Source: an uncultured Roseibium sp. (GTDB lineage: Bacteria > Pseudomonadota > Alphaproteobacteria > Rhizobiales > Stappiaceae). From it: DNA of 64,000 bases. Positions 1 through 8,655 of the stretch are shown piece after piece (position 1 is the stretch's first letter; each line of letters begins with the position of its first letter). The translations under genes were made by a program, and so were the position numbers. Under the pieces are notes generated by a model. The model was not told where the DNA came from and made no database searches. It saw only the letters and a program-made list of their open reading frames with translations. Where the stretch lies: the NCBI RefSeq assembly GCF_963669205.1, contig NZ_OY769915.1:3570001-3634000 (forward strand), read 5' to 3'.

Positions 1-1424
1 AATCCGAGCACGTAGAGCGGCATGAAGGCGAGATAAAATCCGATGATCCAGAACCAGAAGGAACGGATCCCCCACTTGGCGTCGAGCTTGAAACCGAAGG
101 CCTTCGGGAACCAGTAGTTCAGACCGGCAAAGTAACCGAACAACGCGCCGGGTATCAGCATGTTGTGAAAATGCGCCACGAGGAAGGTGGAATTGTGCAT
201 CAGGTAGTCGGCCGGCGGCAGCGCGAGCAGAACGCCGGTCACGCCTCCGATGACGAAAGTCACCATGAAGCCGATCGTGAACACCATCGACGGATGGAAC
301 TCGATCCGGCCCCGGTACATGGTGAACATCCAGTCGAAGATCTTCACGCCCGTCGGCACGGCGATGATCATGGTTGCAATGCCGAATACCGCGTTCACGT
401 TGGCCGAAGACCCCATCGTGAAGAAGTGGTGCAGCCAGACCGTGAAGGAGAGGATCGCGATGCACGCGGTCGCATAGACCAGAGATTTGTAACCGAACAG
501 GCGTTTTCGGGAGAACGTCGCCACGACTTCCGAAAAGATCCCGAAAGCCGGCAGGATCAGGATATAGACCTCCGGATGACCCCAGATCCAGAGAAGATTG
601 GCGAACAGCATCATGTTGCCGCCGTCCCCGTTGGTGAAGAAATGGAAGCCGAGTGTCCGGTCCAGGGCCAGCTGCGCGGCGACCACGGTCAGAGCCGGAA
701 AGGCGAATGCGATCAGGATGGAAATGCACAGCGTCGTCCACGTGAACATCGGCATGCGCATATAGGTCATGCCCGGGCACCTGTTCTTGACGATCGTCAC
801 GATGAAGTTGATCCCGGACGCCGTACTGCCGACGCCGCTGACGATCAGCGCCCAGAGCCAGTAATCGACCCCCACGCCGGGATTGTAGTCGATCCCCGAA
901 TAGGGTGGATAACCCGTCCAGCCTGCGGTTGAGAACTTGCCGATCGCGAGGGAAATCAGCACCAGCCCCGCCCCCGCTGCCGTCAGGAAGAGACTGACCG
1001 AGTTCAGGAACGGAAACGCCACGTCGCGCGCACCAATCTGCTGCGGCACGATGATGTTGATGAGCCCGGTCAGAAACGGCATCGCCACGAAAAAGATCAT
1101 GATCGTGCCGTGCGAGGAAAAGATCTGCTCGAAATGCTCCGGCGGCAGATAGCCCTCGTTGTTGAGCGCGATCGCCTGCTGCGCGCGCATCATCAGGGCA
1201 TCGATGAAGCCGCGTACGAGCATGACCAGCGCAAGCACCACGTACATGATGCCGATCTTCTTGTGATCGAGGCTTGTCAGCCAGTCGGTCCAAAGCACCT
1301 TCCAGGCTCTCAGATAGGTGATCAGGAGAAACACCGCGAGACCGCCGCCGACGGTCACGGCTGCACCGCCCATTGCAACCCAGGAATAAAGCGGAATGGC
1401 CTCGAAAGTCAGACGTCCCAACAT
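1..1424 (-). CDS. cyoB: cytochrome bo3 ubiquinol oxidase subunit I (partial, C-terminus outside window)
   Basis: This is the haem-copper catalytic subunit that oxidises ubiquinol and reduces oxygen to water while pumping protons in the inner membrane. The minus strand reads open for 474 codons from ATG at 1424 to the window edge. Visible landmarks are WLTSLDHKKIGIMYVV near residue 50, the CuB/cross-link motif WGHPEVYILILP, the His pair HHFFTMG and the haem-ligand region AHFHNMLIPG. The MMRAQQA segment and the long N-terminal extension resemble CyoB rather than cytochrome c oxidase CtaD. The start codon shares one base with the cyoA stop (TGATG), so the two are translationally coupled. About 190 residues, and presumably cyoC and cyoD, lie beyond the left edge. 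Confidence 0.95.
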   Translation of the reverse strand, partial: MLGRLTFEAIPLYSWVAMGGAAVTVGGGLAVFLLITYLRAWKVLWTDWLTSLDHKKIGIMYVVLALVMLVRGFIDALMMRAQQAIALNNEGYLPPEHFEQIFSSHGTIMIFFVAMPFLTGLINIIVPQQIGARDVAFPFLNSVSLFLTAAGAGLVLISLAIGKFSTAGWTGYPPYSGIDYNPGVGVDYWLWALIVSGVGSTASGINFIVTIVKNRCPGMTYMRMPMFTWTTLCISILIAFAFPALTVVAAQLALDRTLGFHFFTNGDGGNMMLFANLLWIWGHPEVYILILPAFGIFSEVVATFSRKRLFGYKSLVYATACIAILSFTVWLHHFFTMGSSANVNAVFGIATMIIAVPTGVKIFDWMFTMYRGRIEFHPSMVFTIGFMVTFVIGGVTGVLLALPPADYLMHNSTFLVAHFHNMLIPGALFGYFAGLNYWFPKAFGFKLDAKWGIRSFWFWIIGFYLAFMPLYVLG

Positions 1425-2344
1425 CACGCAGCCTCCCTGCAGAAGCGTTCGGCCGCCCCGCTTGCATCGGGTCCAGCGGCCGGCGCGTATTTCCGCAGGA
1501 TCAATTTGAACAGGTCGGTCTCGAAGGACGAATAATAGGTGACGGGATCGGCGACACTCTGCTTGTGCAGCTGCAGGTAGCGTTCGCAGTCAAGTGATGC
1601 CTCCTGCCCGGCAACCTTGGTCTTCCAGGTGTTGAAGTCCGCTTCGCTCATCGCATGCGCCTTGAAGTGCTGGTCCGGAAACCCGTCGCCGGAGTACATC
1701 GTGTTCCGGCCCATGAAGGTGCCGGGTTCGTCCGCCAGGAGATTTAGCTCGGACCGCATGCCCGCCATGGCGTAGATCTGGCCGCCCAGCGCCGGGATCA
1801 TGAGCGAGTTCATGACCGTATCCGATGTGATCTCGATCGAGAGCGGACGGTCCGCCGGGAAGGCAAGCTCGTTGACGCTGGCAACGCCGAGATCCGGGTA
1901 AAGGAACAGCCATTTCCAGTCGAGGGCGATCGCCTGCACCTTGAAGGCAGCCTTGTCCGACGAGATTTTCTTATAGGGATCAAGCTTATGCGTGGATTGC
2001 CAGACCAGCGCTCCGAGAACGACAATGATTGCGGCCGGCACCAGCCAGACCACCATCTCGATTTTCCAGGAACTGTCCCAATCAGGTGCATAAGCAGCTG
2101 TCTTGGCGCCACGCCTGTAGCGCCAGACGAACAAGAGCGTCAGGACGATCGCCGGGATCGCAACGATCATCATCACCCAGAATGCAGTGAAGAGAAGGTC
2201 CCGCTCCGCCAGGGCGATCGGCCCCTTCGGATGAAGGACAGGAGCATTCGAAAGGCCGCAGCCCTGCAGGATCAGTGCTATCCCGAGGACACCGGCAAAA
2301 CCGATCAACTTCAAGACAGAACAGAAGGTTCGCGGGATATTCAC
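1424..2344 (-). CDS. cyoA: cytochrome bo3 ubiquinol oxidase subunit II
   Basis: This is the membrane-anchored subunit II of the quinol oxidase, first gene of the operon in this window. The 306-residue product starts at GTG with a GGAG about 11 bases upstream. It has a lipoprotein signal with lipobox LQGC (lipid-modified Cys29), two membrane helices at about 50-75 and 90-110, then a periplasmic cupredoxin fold with the CyoA-like stretch ALDWKWLFLYPD. The Cys ligands of a CuA centre are absent from the FMGRNTMYSGDGF region, which is expected for a quinol oxidase and argues against CoxB. An Ala-rich C-terminal tail ends at the TGATG overlap with cyoB. Confidence 0.95.
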   Translation of the reverse strand: MNIPRTFCSVLKLIGFAGVLGIALILQGCGLSNAPVLHPKGPIALAERDLLFTAFWVMMIVAIPAIVLTLLFVWRYRRGAKTAAYAPDWDSSWKIEMVVWLVPAAIIVVLGALVWQSTHKLDPYKKISSDKAAFKVQAIALDWKWLFLYPDLGVASVNELAFPADRPLSIEITSDTVMNSLMIPALGGQIYAMAGMRSELNLLADEPGTFMGRNTMYSGDGFPDQHFKAHAMSEADFNTWKTKVAGQEASLDCERYLQLHKQSVADPVTYYSSFETDLFKLILRKYAPAAGPDASGAAERFCREAA

Positions 2345-2902
2345 GTTGGCCTATGCTCCGCCGTTCGGGGCAAAGAAAACCCCACCTGTTTCCCGAACAC
2401 TCAAGAAGGCAGCCATTGCGACTTTCCTCATTTTCGAGCGATTTCAACGGCGACGAAAAACCCTGAACCGAATGGAATCAAGCCTAGCCGAGCCATCCGA
2501 TCTTTGAAAGGGTTGCGCAGCGGAAATTAGAGGAAGAGTTCGGTTCGTGATGGACGCCGAACACTGTTTTTCAATCCTAATTCACCCGATCGTCATGCGA
2601 TCATTGTATGGCAAGCGCGCGGTCCAGGGCCATAAACGGCTTTAACGGCGCACAGGGCCGCCACCCGGCAATTCGTCAACAACATTTTTCAGAACAACAT
2701 GAACAAAACCAATGAAATCCGCCCCTATCGGTTCGGCCCGTTCAGGATCCGCATATATGCGTCTGCGCTTGACCACGAGCGCTTGACGGATGCACCCCGG
2801 AATGCGACTCGGTTTGTCCAGAGAGCTGTCAATCGCGGAACAACGGCGACCTTTGCAACCGGTGGGGAAATCACCTCAAGCCTTTGGCCATAAGGACAGA
2901 AA
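2345..2902. other. intergenic region between divergent cyoA and phnX
   Basis: This 558-base stretch separates two divergently transcribed genes and should hold both promoters. I see no convincing coding sequence: a 64-codon frame at 2699-2893 has no clear ribosome site and no recognisable composition. No clear operator or terminator was identified. An AAGGACA ribosome site lies 7 bases before the phnX start. Confidence 0.5.
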
Positions 2903-3685
2903 ATGAGCAAGTTCAAAGCCGTGGTCTTCGACTGGGCCGGAACCATGATCGACTTCGGTTCGTTCGCGCCGATGGGTGTCTTCGTCAAGGCATTCGAGGA
3001 GTTCGGTATTTCGGCATCGATTGAACAAGCGCGCGGGCCGATGGGAAAGCCCAAGTGGGATCATATCCGCGACATGATGGACGATCCCGGCATTGCCGCA
3101 CAGTGGACGGCTAAACATGGCGCGGCACCAACCGTTGCCGATGTCGACAAGGTCTACGAGATCTTCGTCCCCATGAATGAAAAGGTCGTGGCGGATTTTG
3201 CGGACCTCGTGCCTGGCGCGGCCGAGGTGGTCAAGACCCTGAGAGCCAAGGGCCTCAAGATCGGCTCTACCACGGGTTACACGCGCTCAATCATGGAAAA
3301 CGTCCTGCCAAAGGCGGCCGAACAGGGCTACGAGCCGGACAACCTTGTTTGTTCGGACGATCTTCCTGAAGGCCGGCCTGGCCCGCTTGGCATGTACAAG
3401 TGTTTCGTGGACCTGGTTGCCTATCCGCCTGCGGCCGTAATCAAGGTGGATGACACGGAACCGGGGATTGCGGAGGGGGTTGCGGCGGGCTGCCTGACAG
3501 TCGGCCTCGCTCTGTCCGGCAACTACGCCGGCAAGACACCTGCAGAACTCGCAGCACTTTCGGAAAGCGAAGTCGATAGCTTGCGCCAACATGCAACGGC
3601 CAAGCTGAAGGCGGCGGGAGCGAATTTCGTCATAGATACGGTTGCCGATCTGCCGGCGCTGATGGAAAAACTTGACGCTGAATGA
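2903..3685 (+). CDS. phnX: phosphonoacetaldehyde hydrolase (phosphonatase)
   Basis: PhnX hydrolyses phosphonoacetaldehyde to acetaldehyde and phosphate in 2-aminoethylphosphonate use. The 260-residue product has the HAD nucleophile motif FDWAGT with Asp10, and the following Ala12 is characteristic of PhnX. The Schiff-base lysine aligns with Lys51 in MGKPKWDHIRDM. STTGYTR and the late acidic motif KVDDTEPGIAEG complete the fold. Length and motif order match Bacillus cereus PhnX as I remember it. The start follows AAGGACA. The usual partner phnW (2-AEP transaminase) and phosphonate transport genes are not in the window. Confidence 0.93.
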   Translation: MSKFKAVVFDWAGTMIDFGSFAPMGVFVKAFEEFGISASIEQARGPMGKPKWDHIRDMMDDPGIAAQWTAKHGAAPTVADVDKVYEIFVPMNEKVVADFADLVPGAAEVVKTLRAKGLKIGSTTGYTRSIMENVLPKAAEQGYEPDNLVCSDDLPEGRPGPLGMYKCFVDLVAYPPAAVIKVDDTEPGIAEGVAAGCLTVGLALSGNYAGKTPAELAALSESEVDSLRQHATAKLKAAGANFVIDTVADLPALMEKLDAE

Positions 3686-3949
3686 CGCGACGACCGCACA
3701 AGCTGCCGATGGCCAGCGTCCCGGCGGAATAACGCGCTTTTGAAATTCCGGCACTTGCACCCCGGAAAGGAACATGCCCGCATGCTTGTGCGAGACTGGC
3801 GCCGGCCGCTTCGGCGGTGCGCACACTGGTGTGAGCAACGGCTGGCAAGAAAGATGGTCTGGGACTACTATCGCTACTCAAATGCGCCTTGCCGGGTTCA
3901 CGATGCGGCAAACCGGTGGCGCCGGATGTGCGAAACGGGATTTGACGAC

Positions 3950-4783
3950 ATGCGCCTTATCAGACGCGGACACCAACTTGCCGGATTGAAAAGCTGGCTC
4001 CCGGCCTGTGTTTCAGTAGCCTTGGCCCTGGTGATCACGCCAGCCCCGATTCAAGCCGCACATGCAAATGCCGAACTTAAAGTGATCGACAGCACGGATT
4101 ATCCCTGGCATTCGATCGGACGTGTCAACCGGGCCGGCTACAAGTCGGTTTCCAGTTGCACCGGCACCTTGATCGCGCCCAATCTTGTTCTCACAGCAGC
4201 GCACTGCATCGTCAATTCCAAAACAAAGAAGATGCTGCCGGCTGACGAAGTGCTTTTCATCGCAGGGGTCAGGCGAGACAAGTACGCAGCTAGGCTCGAG
4301 GCGCAGTGCCTGCTTGTCCCGGACGGTTACGTTCCGACCGGCCGCCCGAGGATCGGTGATATTCGCAAGGATCTCGGCCTCATTGTGCTCAAGGAGCCCA
4401 GCACCCTGTTTCCGCTTCCGCCGCTGACACCGGATGAATCCCGCAGGCTGCGCCAGTCGACGCGCTTTCTCTCGGTCGGATATCGCCGGAGCAGGCCTTA
4501 CCTTCCCACGGTCGTCTCTTCGTGTTCGATACTCGGAAGCCAGGAAGATGTCTGGATAACCGATTGCAACACCGAGTCGGGCGCCTCGGGAGGACCGCTC
4601 ATGGTCAACACGATTTTCGGTCCGAGGGTCGCGGCGATCATGTCGTCCAAGATCAATGACGAGCGATCCATTGTCGTGCCATTCCCCGAATGGCAGGACC
4701 TTATCGCGTCGGCGTCCTGTGAGGGTGCTCGCGCAGACGAGGCTCTTCTGACCGGTGAAGAAGACGATCAGAAGGCGAATTGA
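3950..4783 (+). CDS. exported trypsin-like serine protease
   Basis: A chymotrypsin-fold (S1) protease, probably periplasmic or secreted. From ATG 3950 the 277-residue product has a signal peptide of about 38 residues (hydrophobic VSVALALVITPAP, then AAHA). The catalytic triad is visible as His85 in LTAAHC, Asp141 in KDLGLIVL and Ser213 in GASGGP. Cys pairs near 70/86 and 192/206 could form disulfides. The frame stays open upstream to 3740, but that extension is Arg-rich and would bury the signal peptide, so the downstream start is preferred; no strong ribosome site is seen. The substrate is unknown and no neighbour suggests one. Confidence 0.85.
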   Translation: MRLIRRGHQLAGLKSWLPACVSVALALVITPAPIQAAHANAELKVIDSTDYPWHSIGRVNRAGYKSVSSCTGTLIAPNLVLTAAHCIVNSKTKKMLPADEVLFIAGVRRDKYAARLEAQCLLVPDGYVPTGRPRIGDIRKDLGLIVLKEPSTLFPLPPLTPDESRRLRQSTRFLSVGYRRSRPYLPTVVSSCSILGSQEDVWITDCNTESGASGGPLMVNTIFGPRVAAIMSSKINDERSIVVPFPEWQDLIASASCEGARADEALLTGEEDDQKAN

Positions 4784-4906
4784 CGAAGCCCAAAAAAGTC
4801 GCTGTGCCAAGCCGCAATTGCCGGTATGGTGAAACGAGGTTGCCGCAAGGAAGCCGAACGGTGACGGATAGTCGTGCTCCGTTCACACATGCAAGACTTA
4901 TGGACC

Positions 4907-5719
4907 ATGAACCAATCCGCACCTCCTCCCACGTCGACTGAAAGCAAGGCTGTCGCGACACGCAAGCTTGCCTTTGTCGCAAGCGAGACAGATGAGGCGC
5001 AGCGCGCGCTGGTGGCATTGTCGGAGCGCTATGGCAACGTTGATGCCCACAAAGCCGACATTGTTGTCGCTCTCGGCGGCGACGGTTTGATGCTGCAGAC
5101 ACTTCATGCGCACATGGCGAGCGGTAAGCCGATTTACGGAATGAACAGGGGTTCGGTCGGCTTCCTGATGAATGAGTATCGCGAAGACAACCTTCCGGAC
5201 CGTCTCGCAAAAGCGGATGTGACCACCATTCGGCCGCTCGAACTGACGGCACTCGATGAACACGGCAAAGAGCACAAGGCGCTTGCCATCAATGAGGTCT
5301 CGCTGCTGCGCCAGACTTCCCAGGCGGCCCGCCTTCGAATTTCGGTCGACGGGAAAGTCCGGCTGCAAGAACTCGTCTGCGACGGCATCATCGTTGCGAC
5401 ACCTGCCGGCAGCACCGCATACAATCTGTCCGCCCACGGCCCGATCCTGCCGATCACGGCGCAGTTGCTGGCCCTCACCCCGATCAGTGCCTTCCGGCCG
5501 AGGAGATGGCGCGGAGCCCTTCTTCCGAATGGCGCACAGGTTGACATCGAGATCCTCGAAGCGGACAAACGACCGGTAAGCGCATCCGCCGATCATACGG
5601 AAATCCGCCACGTGACGTGCGTGAGCGTCAGGGAATCCACCCGGGCGAAGGGTGTGATCATGTTCGACTCCGATCACGGATGGGACGAACGTATCCTGTC
5701 GGAGATGTTCCGCTACTGA
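4907..5719 (+). CDS. nadK: NAD kinase
   Basis: Phosphorylates NAD to NADP in the cytoplasm. With ATG 4907 the product is 270 residues. The family signature GGDG sits at residues 57-60, followed by the NE motif (INEVSLLRQ), a Gly-rich ATPAGSTAY loop that binds the dinucleotide, and AHGPILP. It matches the short alphaproteobacterial NadK form, which begins only a few residues before KLAFVAS. The frame is open back to GTG 4874, with another ATG at 4889. No start has a strong ribosome site, so the N-terminus is uncertain by about 11 residues. Confidence 0.93.
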   Translation: MNQSAPPPTSTESKAVATRKLAFVASETDEAQRALVALSERYGNVDAHKADIVVALGGDGLMLQTLHAHMASGKPIYGMNRGSVGFLMNEYREDNLPDRLAKADVTTIRPLELTALDEHGKEHKALAINEVSLLRQTSQAARLRISVDGKVRLQELVCDGIIVATPAGSTAYNLSAHGPILPITAQLLALTPISAFRPRRWRGALLPNGAQVDIEILEADKRPVSASADHTEIRHVTCVSVRESTRAKGVIMFDSDHGWDERILSEMFRY

Positions 5720-5823
5720 ACGTTTCTTTGGAAAAACCACTCCTGGCAACAGCCTGTTAAGCGACACGGATCATACTCCGGTTACGATTGAACTCGCACC
5801 CGCTGACAAAGGGCATTGCTAGC

Positions 5824-6348
5824 ATGGCCGAAACTGCCGAGGACAAGGACTACGAAATCCTGACTCCCCCGACCAACCTGCGGAGCAAGGTTCGGGAACT
5901 GTCGCCGCGGGAAGCCAAGAAATTCGATCCGGTCAAGGCCGCCGAAGCCGCCATGAGCCGGCTGTCGGGCCACTTCGGCAGCTGGATGGTGAACGAAACC
6001 GTCACGCTCAATCAGGCATGGGAAAACGTTCCGTCCGACGGTCTTACGGAAGAAACGCTCGCGCCCCTCTTTCAGGCCGCTCACAACATCAAGGGCCAGG
6101 CCCTGACCCTCGGCTTCCCGCTCGTCGGGCAGGTTGCCGCAAGTTTCTGCCATCTGATCGAGACAGTGCCCTCGCCCGACAAGCTCCCGCTGGAACTTGC
6201 GGAACGTTACGTCGAAGCCATCCGTGCAATGGTCATGGAAGGCGCCAAGGACGAAGGCAACTCCACCGGGGTCGCATTGCTCGAAACGCTGGAAAGCGTC
6301 ACGGACGAGTTCCTGAAGCAGTTTCCGCCCGAACCGGACGACGCCTGA
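5824..6348 (+). CDS. HPt (histidine phosphotransfer) domain protein
   Basis: A small cytoplasmic protein of 174 residues with one Hpt-like helical bundle. His87 in the motif AAHNIKGQALTLG has the HxxKG arrangement of phosphorelay carriers. The N-terminal 40 residues are charged and probably flexible. It stands alone: no sensor kinase or response regulator is adjacent, so its partners must be encoded elsewhere. The TTG at 5788 gives a longer frame, but ATG 5824 is more plausible. Involvement in a phosphorelay is inferred from the motif only. Confidence 0.8.
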   Translation: MAETAEDKDYEILTPPTNLRSKVRELSPREAKKFDPVKAAEAAMSRLSGHFGSWMVNETVTLNQAWENVPSDGLTEETLAPLFQAAHNIKGQALTLGFPLVGQVAASFCHLIETVPSPDKLPLELAERYVEAIRAMVMEGAKDEGNSTGVALLETLESVTDEFLKQFPPEPDDA

Positions 6349-6367
6349 CCTTCAGACACCCAACAGC

Positions 6368-7261
6368 TCAGTCCGCGGCATCAGTTGCCAGCCGCTGCTC
6401 CCGGAAAACGATGTAGCAGCCGCTCAGGATGATGAATGCCGCACCAACATAAGTCAAAAAGTCCGGAATCTCGTCCCAGATCAGCCAACCGAGCAGCGTT
6501 GCCCAGATAAGGGCGCTGTATTCGAATGGGGCAAGCGTCGCCGAGCGTGCGAAGCGGAAAGCCTGCGTGATCAGCGTTATGCCTGCGGTTCCGAAGATCG
6601 CTATTCCGATGAACAGCCACATGTCGTCCGGCCGGATCGAGACCCAGACGAAGGGGACGACCAGCGCGCTCAGCAGGGCGCCGGCCCCGACAAGATAGAG
6701 CATCAAGGTCCAGACGCTTTCGCGCGGATCGACCCAGCGCGCGCTGATCATGAGGACAGCGTAGAAGAATGCGACCACGATCGGCAGCAAAGACGCATTC
6801 TGGAACGTCCCTGCTCCCGGTCTGACCACGATAAGAACGCCGGCGAATCCGGCAAGCACCGCAAGCCACCGGCGCCAGCCGACTGTCTCCTTGAGCGCGA
6901 CCGCGGAAATGGCGGTGATGAAAACGGGTGCCATGAAAACGAGGGCTGTTGCCTCTGCGATTTCCAGATATTTCAGGCTGGTGAAAAACAGTCCCGCAGC
7001 GACAAGCCAGAGTACACCGCGCAGCAGGTGCGCTGCCGGGCGATAGGAGCGCAAGGCGCCGGCACCGCCCATTTTCAATGCAATCAGCACCGCGAACGGC
7101 AGGGCAATAAGATTGCGCATGAACAGGATCTGTATGGGCGTATAGGAGGACGTCAGAGCCTTTGCGATCGCATCACTCACGCTCAGGCTGGCGATACCTG
7201 CGCACATGAGAAGAATTCCCATCGAGGCCTGGGACAACGCGCCGCCCGTCGCAGATTGCAT
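6368..7261 (-). CDS. EamA/DMT-superfamily transporter
   Basis: An inner-membrane carrier of the drug/metabolite transporter superfamily, with ten predicted hydrophobic segments in two EamA halves over 297 residues. The family pattern of aromatic and small residues is clear (FMRNLIALPFAVLIAL, EATALVFMAPVFITAI, FRFARSATLAPFEY). The start at 7261 is chosen because AAAGGTGG lies 7 bases upstream; the frame extends to 7318 without such support. It is convergent with the HPt gene. The substrate cannot be told from sequence; members of this group are often metabolite exporters. Confidence 0.88.
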   Translation of the reverse strand: MQSATGGALSQASMGILLMCAGIASLSVSDAIAKALTSSYTPIQILFMRNLIALPFAVLIALKMGGAGALRSYRPAAHLLRGVLWLVAAGLFFTSLKYLEIAEATALVFMAPVFITAISAVALKETVGWRRWLAVLAGFAGVLIVVRPGAGTFQNASLLPIVVAFFYAVLMISARWVDPRESVWTLMLYLVGAGALLSALVVPFVWVSIRPDDMWLFIGIAIFGTAGITLITQAFRFARSATLAPFEYSALIWATLLGWLIWDEIPDFLTYVGAAFIILSGCYIVFREQRLATDAAD

Positions 7262-7400
7262 GACGCCACCTTTTTGAATTCGGACAGGCACATAACCATT
7301 GCCCGATAGAGGCGGCAAGCCGCATTTTGCGCTGAAACGTACAGTCCGGACGGAAACAGAACGCCGCGTGCGCGACGGCCGTCCATGGACTGAAAGAAGA

Positions 7401-8555
7401 TCAGGCGGCCGCGGTAATCTGCAGGGAACCGTTCTTCACCAGAAGGCGTGCCTCCAGCCGTGCGACTTCAATCGCGAACCGGCGCAGGAAGGCGGCGACA
7501 TCTTCGTCCGCTCCCAGAGCCCCATCCTGCATTTCCTGCAGAAGGGTCTCGGTCAGCATCCTGGCTTCATCAAGCGCCAGATCGTAGGTGAAATCGGCCT
7601 CGGCCTGACGCGCTATGTCGATGGCAAGCAGAAACGCCTGATGGGACCGTATGGGCAGACCCGCCTTGCGCAGGATAGCCTGAAGTGCCGAGCGCCGGAC
7701 AGTGACAAGCAGCTTGCAGAGCCTTGGCAGCGGAACCTGTCCCAGGTTAGCGAGCGCGGCCGCAAAAAACCGCAGGCGGCCGCAACATACCGACCGAAGC
7801 AGAAGCCGCGTATTCAGTTTGCCCCGGCCCCTCAGATGTTCGACAAAGTCAGGGAGTTCCTCCACGCTTGCCTCAAGAGCCAGCCTGAGAACAACCTTGT
7901 CTTCCGCGTCACTGAGGAAGGTGTGTCTCTGGTTTTCCGGAACCCGCTCCAGCACGATCGGGTGATCATCAAGACTTTCGGCAAGTCTCATCAGCAGCTC
8001 GTAGCGATTCGCCAGCGGCAGATCACGGGTGCGCAGCAGCTGGTCGCAGATGTCGGGCCGGTTCTCGAACCGCTGAGCCAGACGCAATAGCGAAGACTGC
8101 AGCACTTCCGCACTTCCATTGTCGAGGAGAACCTGGCAGGCGCGCTCGCTTGCAACCTCGCAAATGGCGGCACTGATGGAGGCGGGCAGACCTGCGCGGC
8201 CGGCTATGGCGCATTGAACCGTTTCGCTCCCCTGCGCAAGCAGATCGACAAGCTCCGCGTCTGTGAGAATGGGCGATTCACTCAGCACCGGAACGGCAAC
8301 ATCATCGACGTCGCAGGCAAGAGAGCGCACCACGTGTGCGGGCGCGTAGGCGCTCGAGGCCAACGTCTTGGAGATCGCCTTGCGGATTGCCCTGCTCGGA
8401 TCGTCCAGGAGAACTGTAAGAGCTGTCGCCATGCTGGCCCGTTCCTGACTGCCGTGTTCGGCTTGCAAATAACGTTCTGCGAATTCCCTTGCGGCATCAA
8501 CGTCGCGCTCGGGAGTGTGATCATCTTCGAAAAGCAAAAGGTCGTGTGCGGTCAT
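7401..8555 (-). CDS. DUF2336 domain protein (HEAT-like helical repeats)
   Basis: A 384-residue soluble protein of the alphaproteobacterial DUF2336 family. It is almost wholly alpha-helical, with recurring paired helices such as AIRKAISKTLASS and TVQCAIAGRAGLP that resemble HEAT repeats. Acidic residues dominate the first 30 positions. No catalytic motif is visible and the biochemical role is unknown. It is followed by the DMT transporter gene on the same strand after a gap of about 140 bases. The family call rests on overall pattern and length. Confidence 0.8.
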   Translation of the reverse strand: MTAHDLLLFEDDHTPERDVDAAREFAERYLQAEHGSQERASMATALTVLLDDPSRAIRKAISKTLASSAYAPAHVVRSLACDVDDVAVPVLSESPILTDAELVDLLAQGSETVQCAIAGRAGLPASISAAICEVASERACQVLLDNGSAEVLQSSLLRLAQRFENRPDICDQLLRTRDLPLANRYELLMRLAESLDDHPIVLERVPENQRHTFLSDAEDKVVLRLALEASVEELPDFVEHLRGRGKLNTRLLLRSVCCGRLRFFAAALANLGQVPLPRLCKLLVTVRRSALQAILRKAGLPIRSHQAFLLAIDIARQAEADFTYDLALDEARMLTETLLQEMQDGALGADEDVAAFLRRFAIEVARLEARLLVKNGSLQITAAA

Positions 8556-8655
8556 GGCGGCAATCAGTGCTGTTTGAGTTTCGACTCACACACTGACAGC
8601 AAACACTTAACGATCTGTTCACCATAATTTTCACGATGCCTGTAAAAATACGCAA

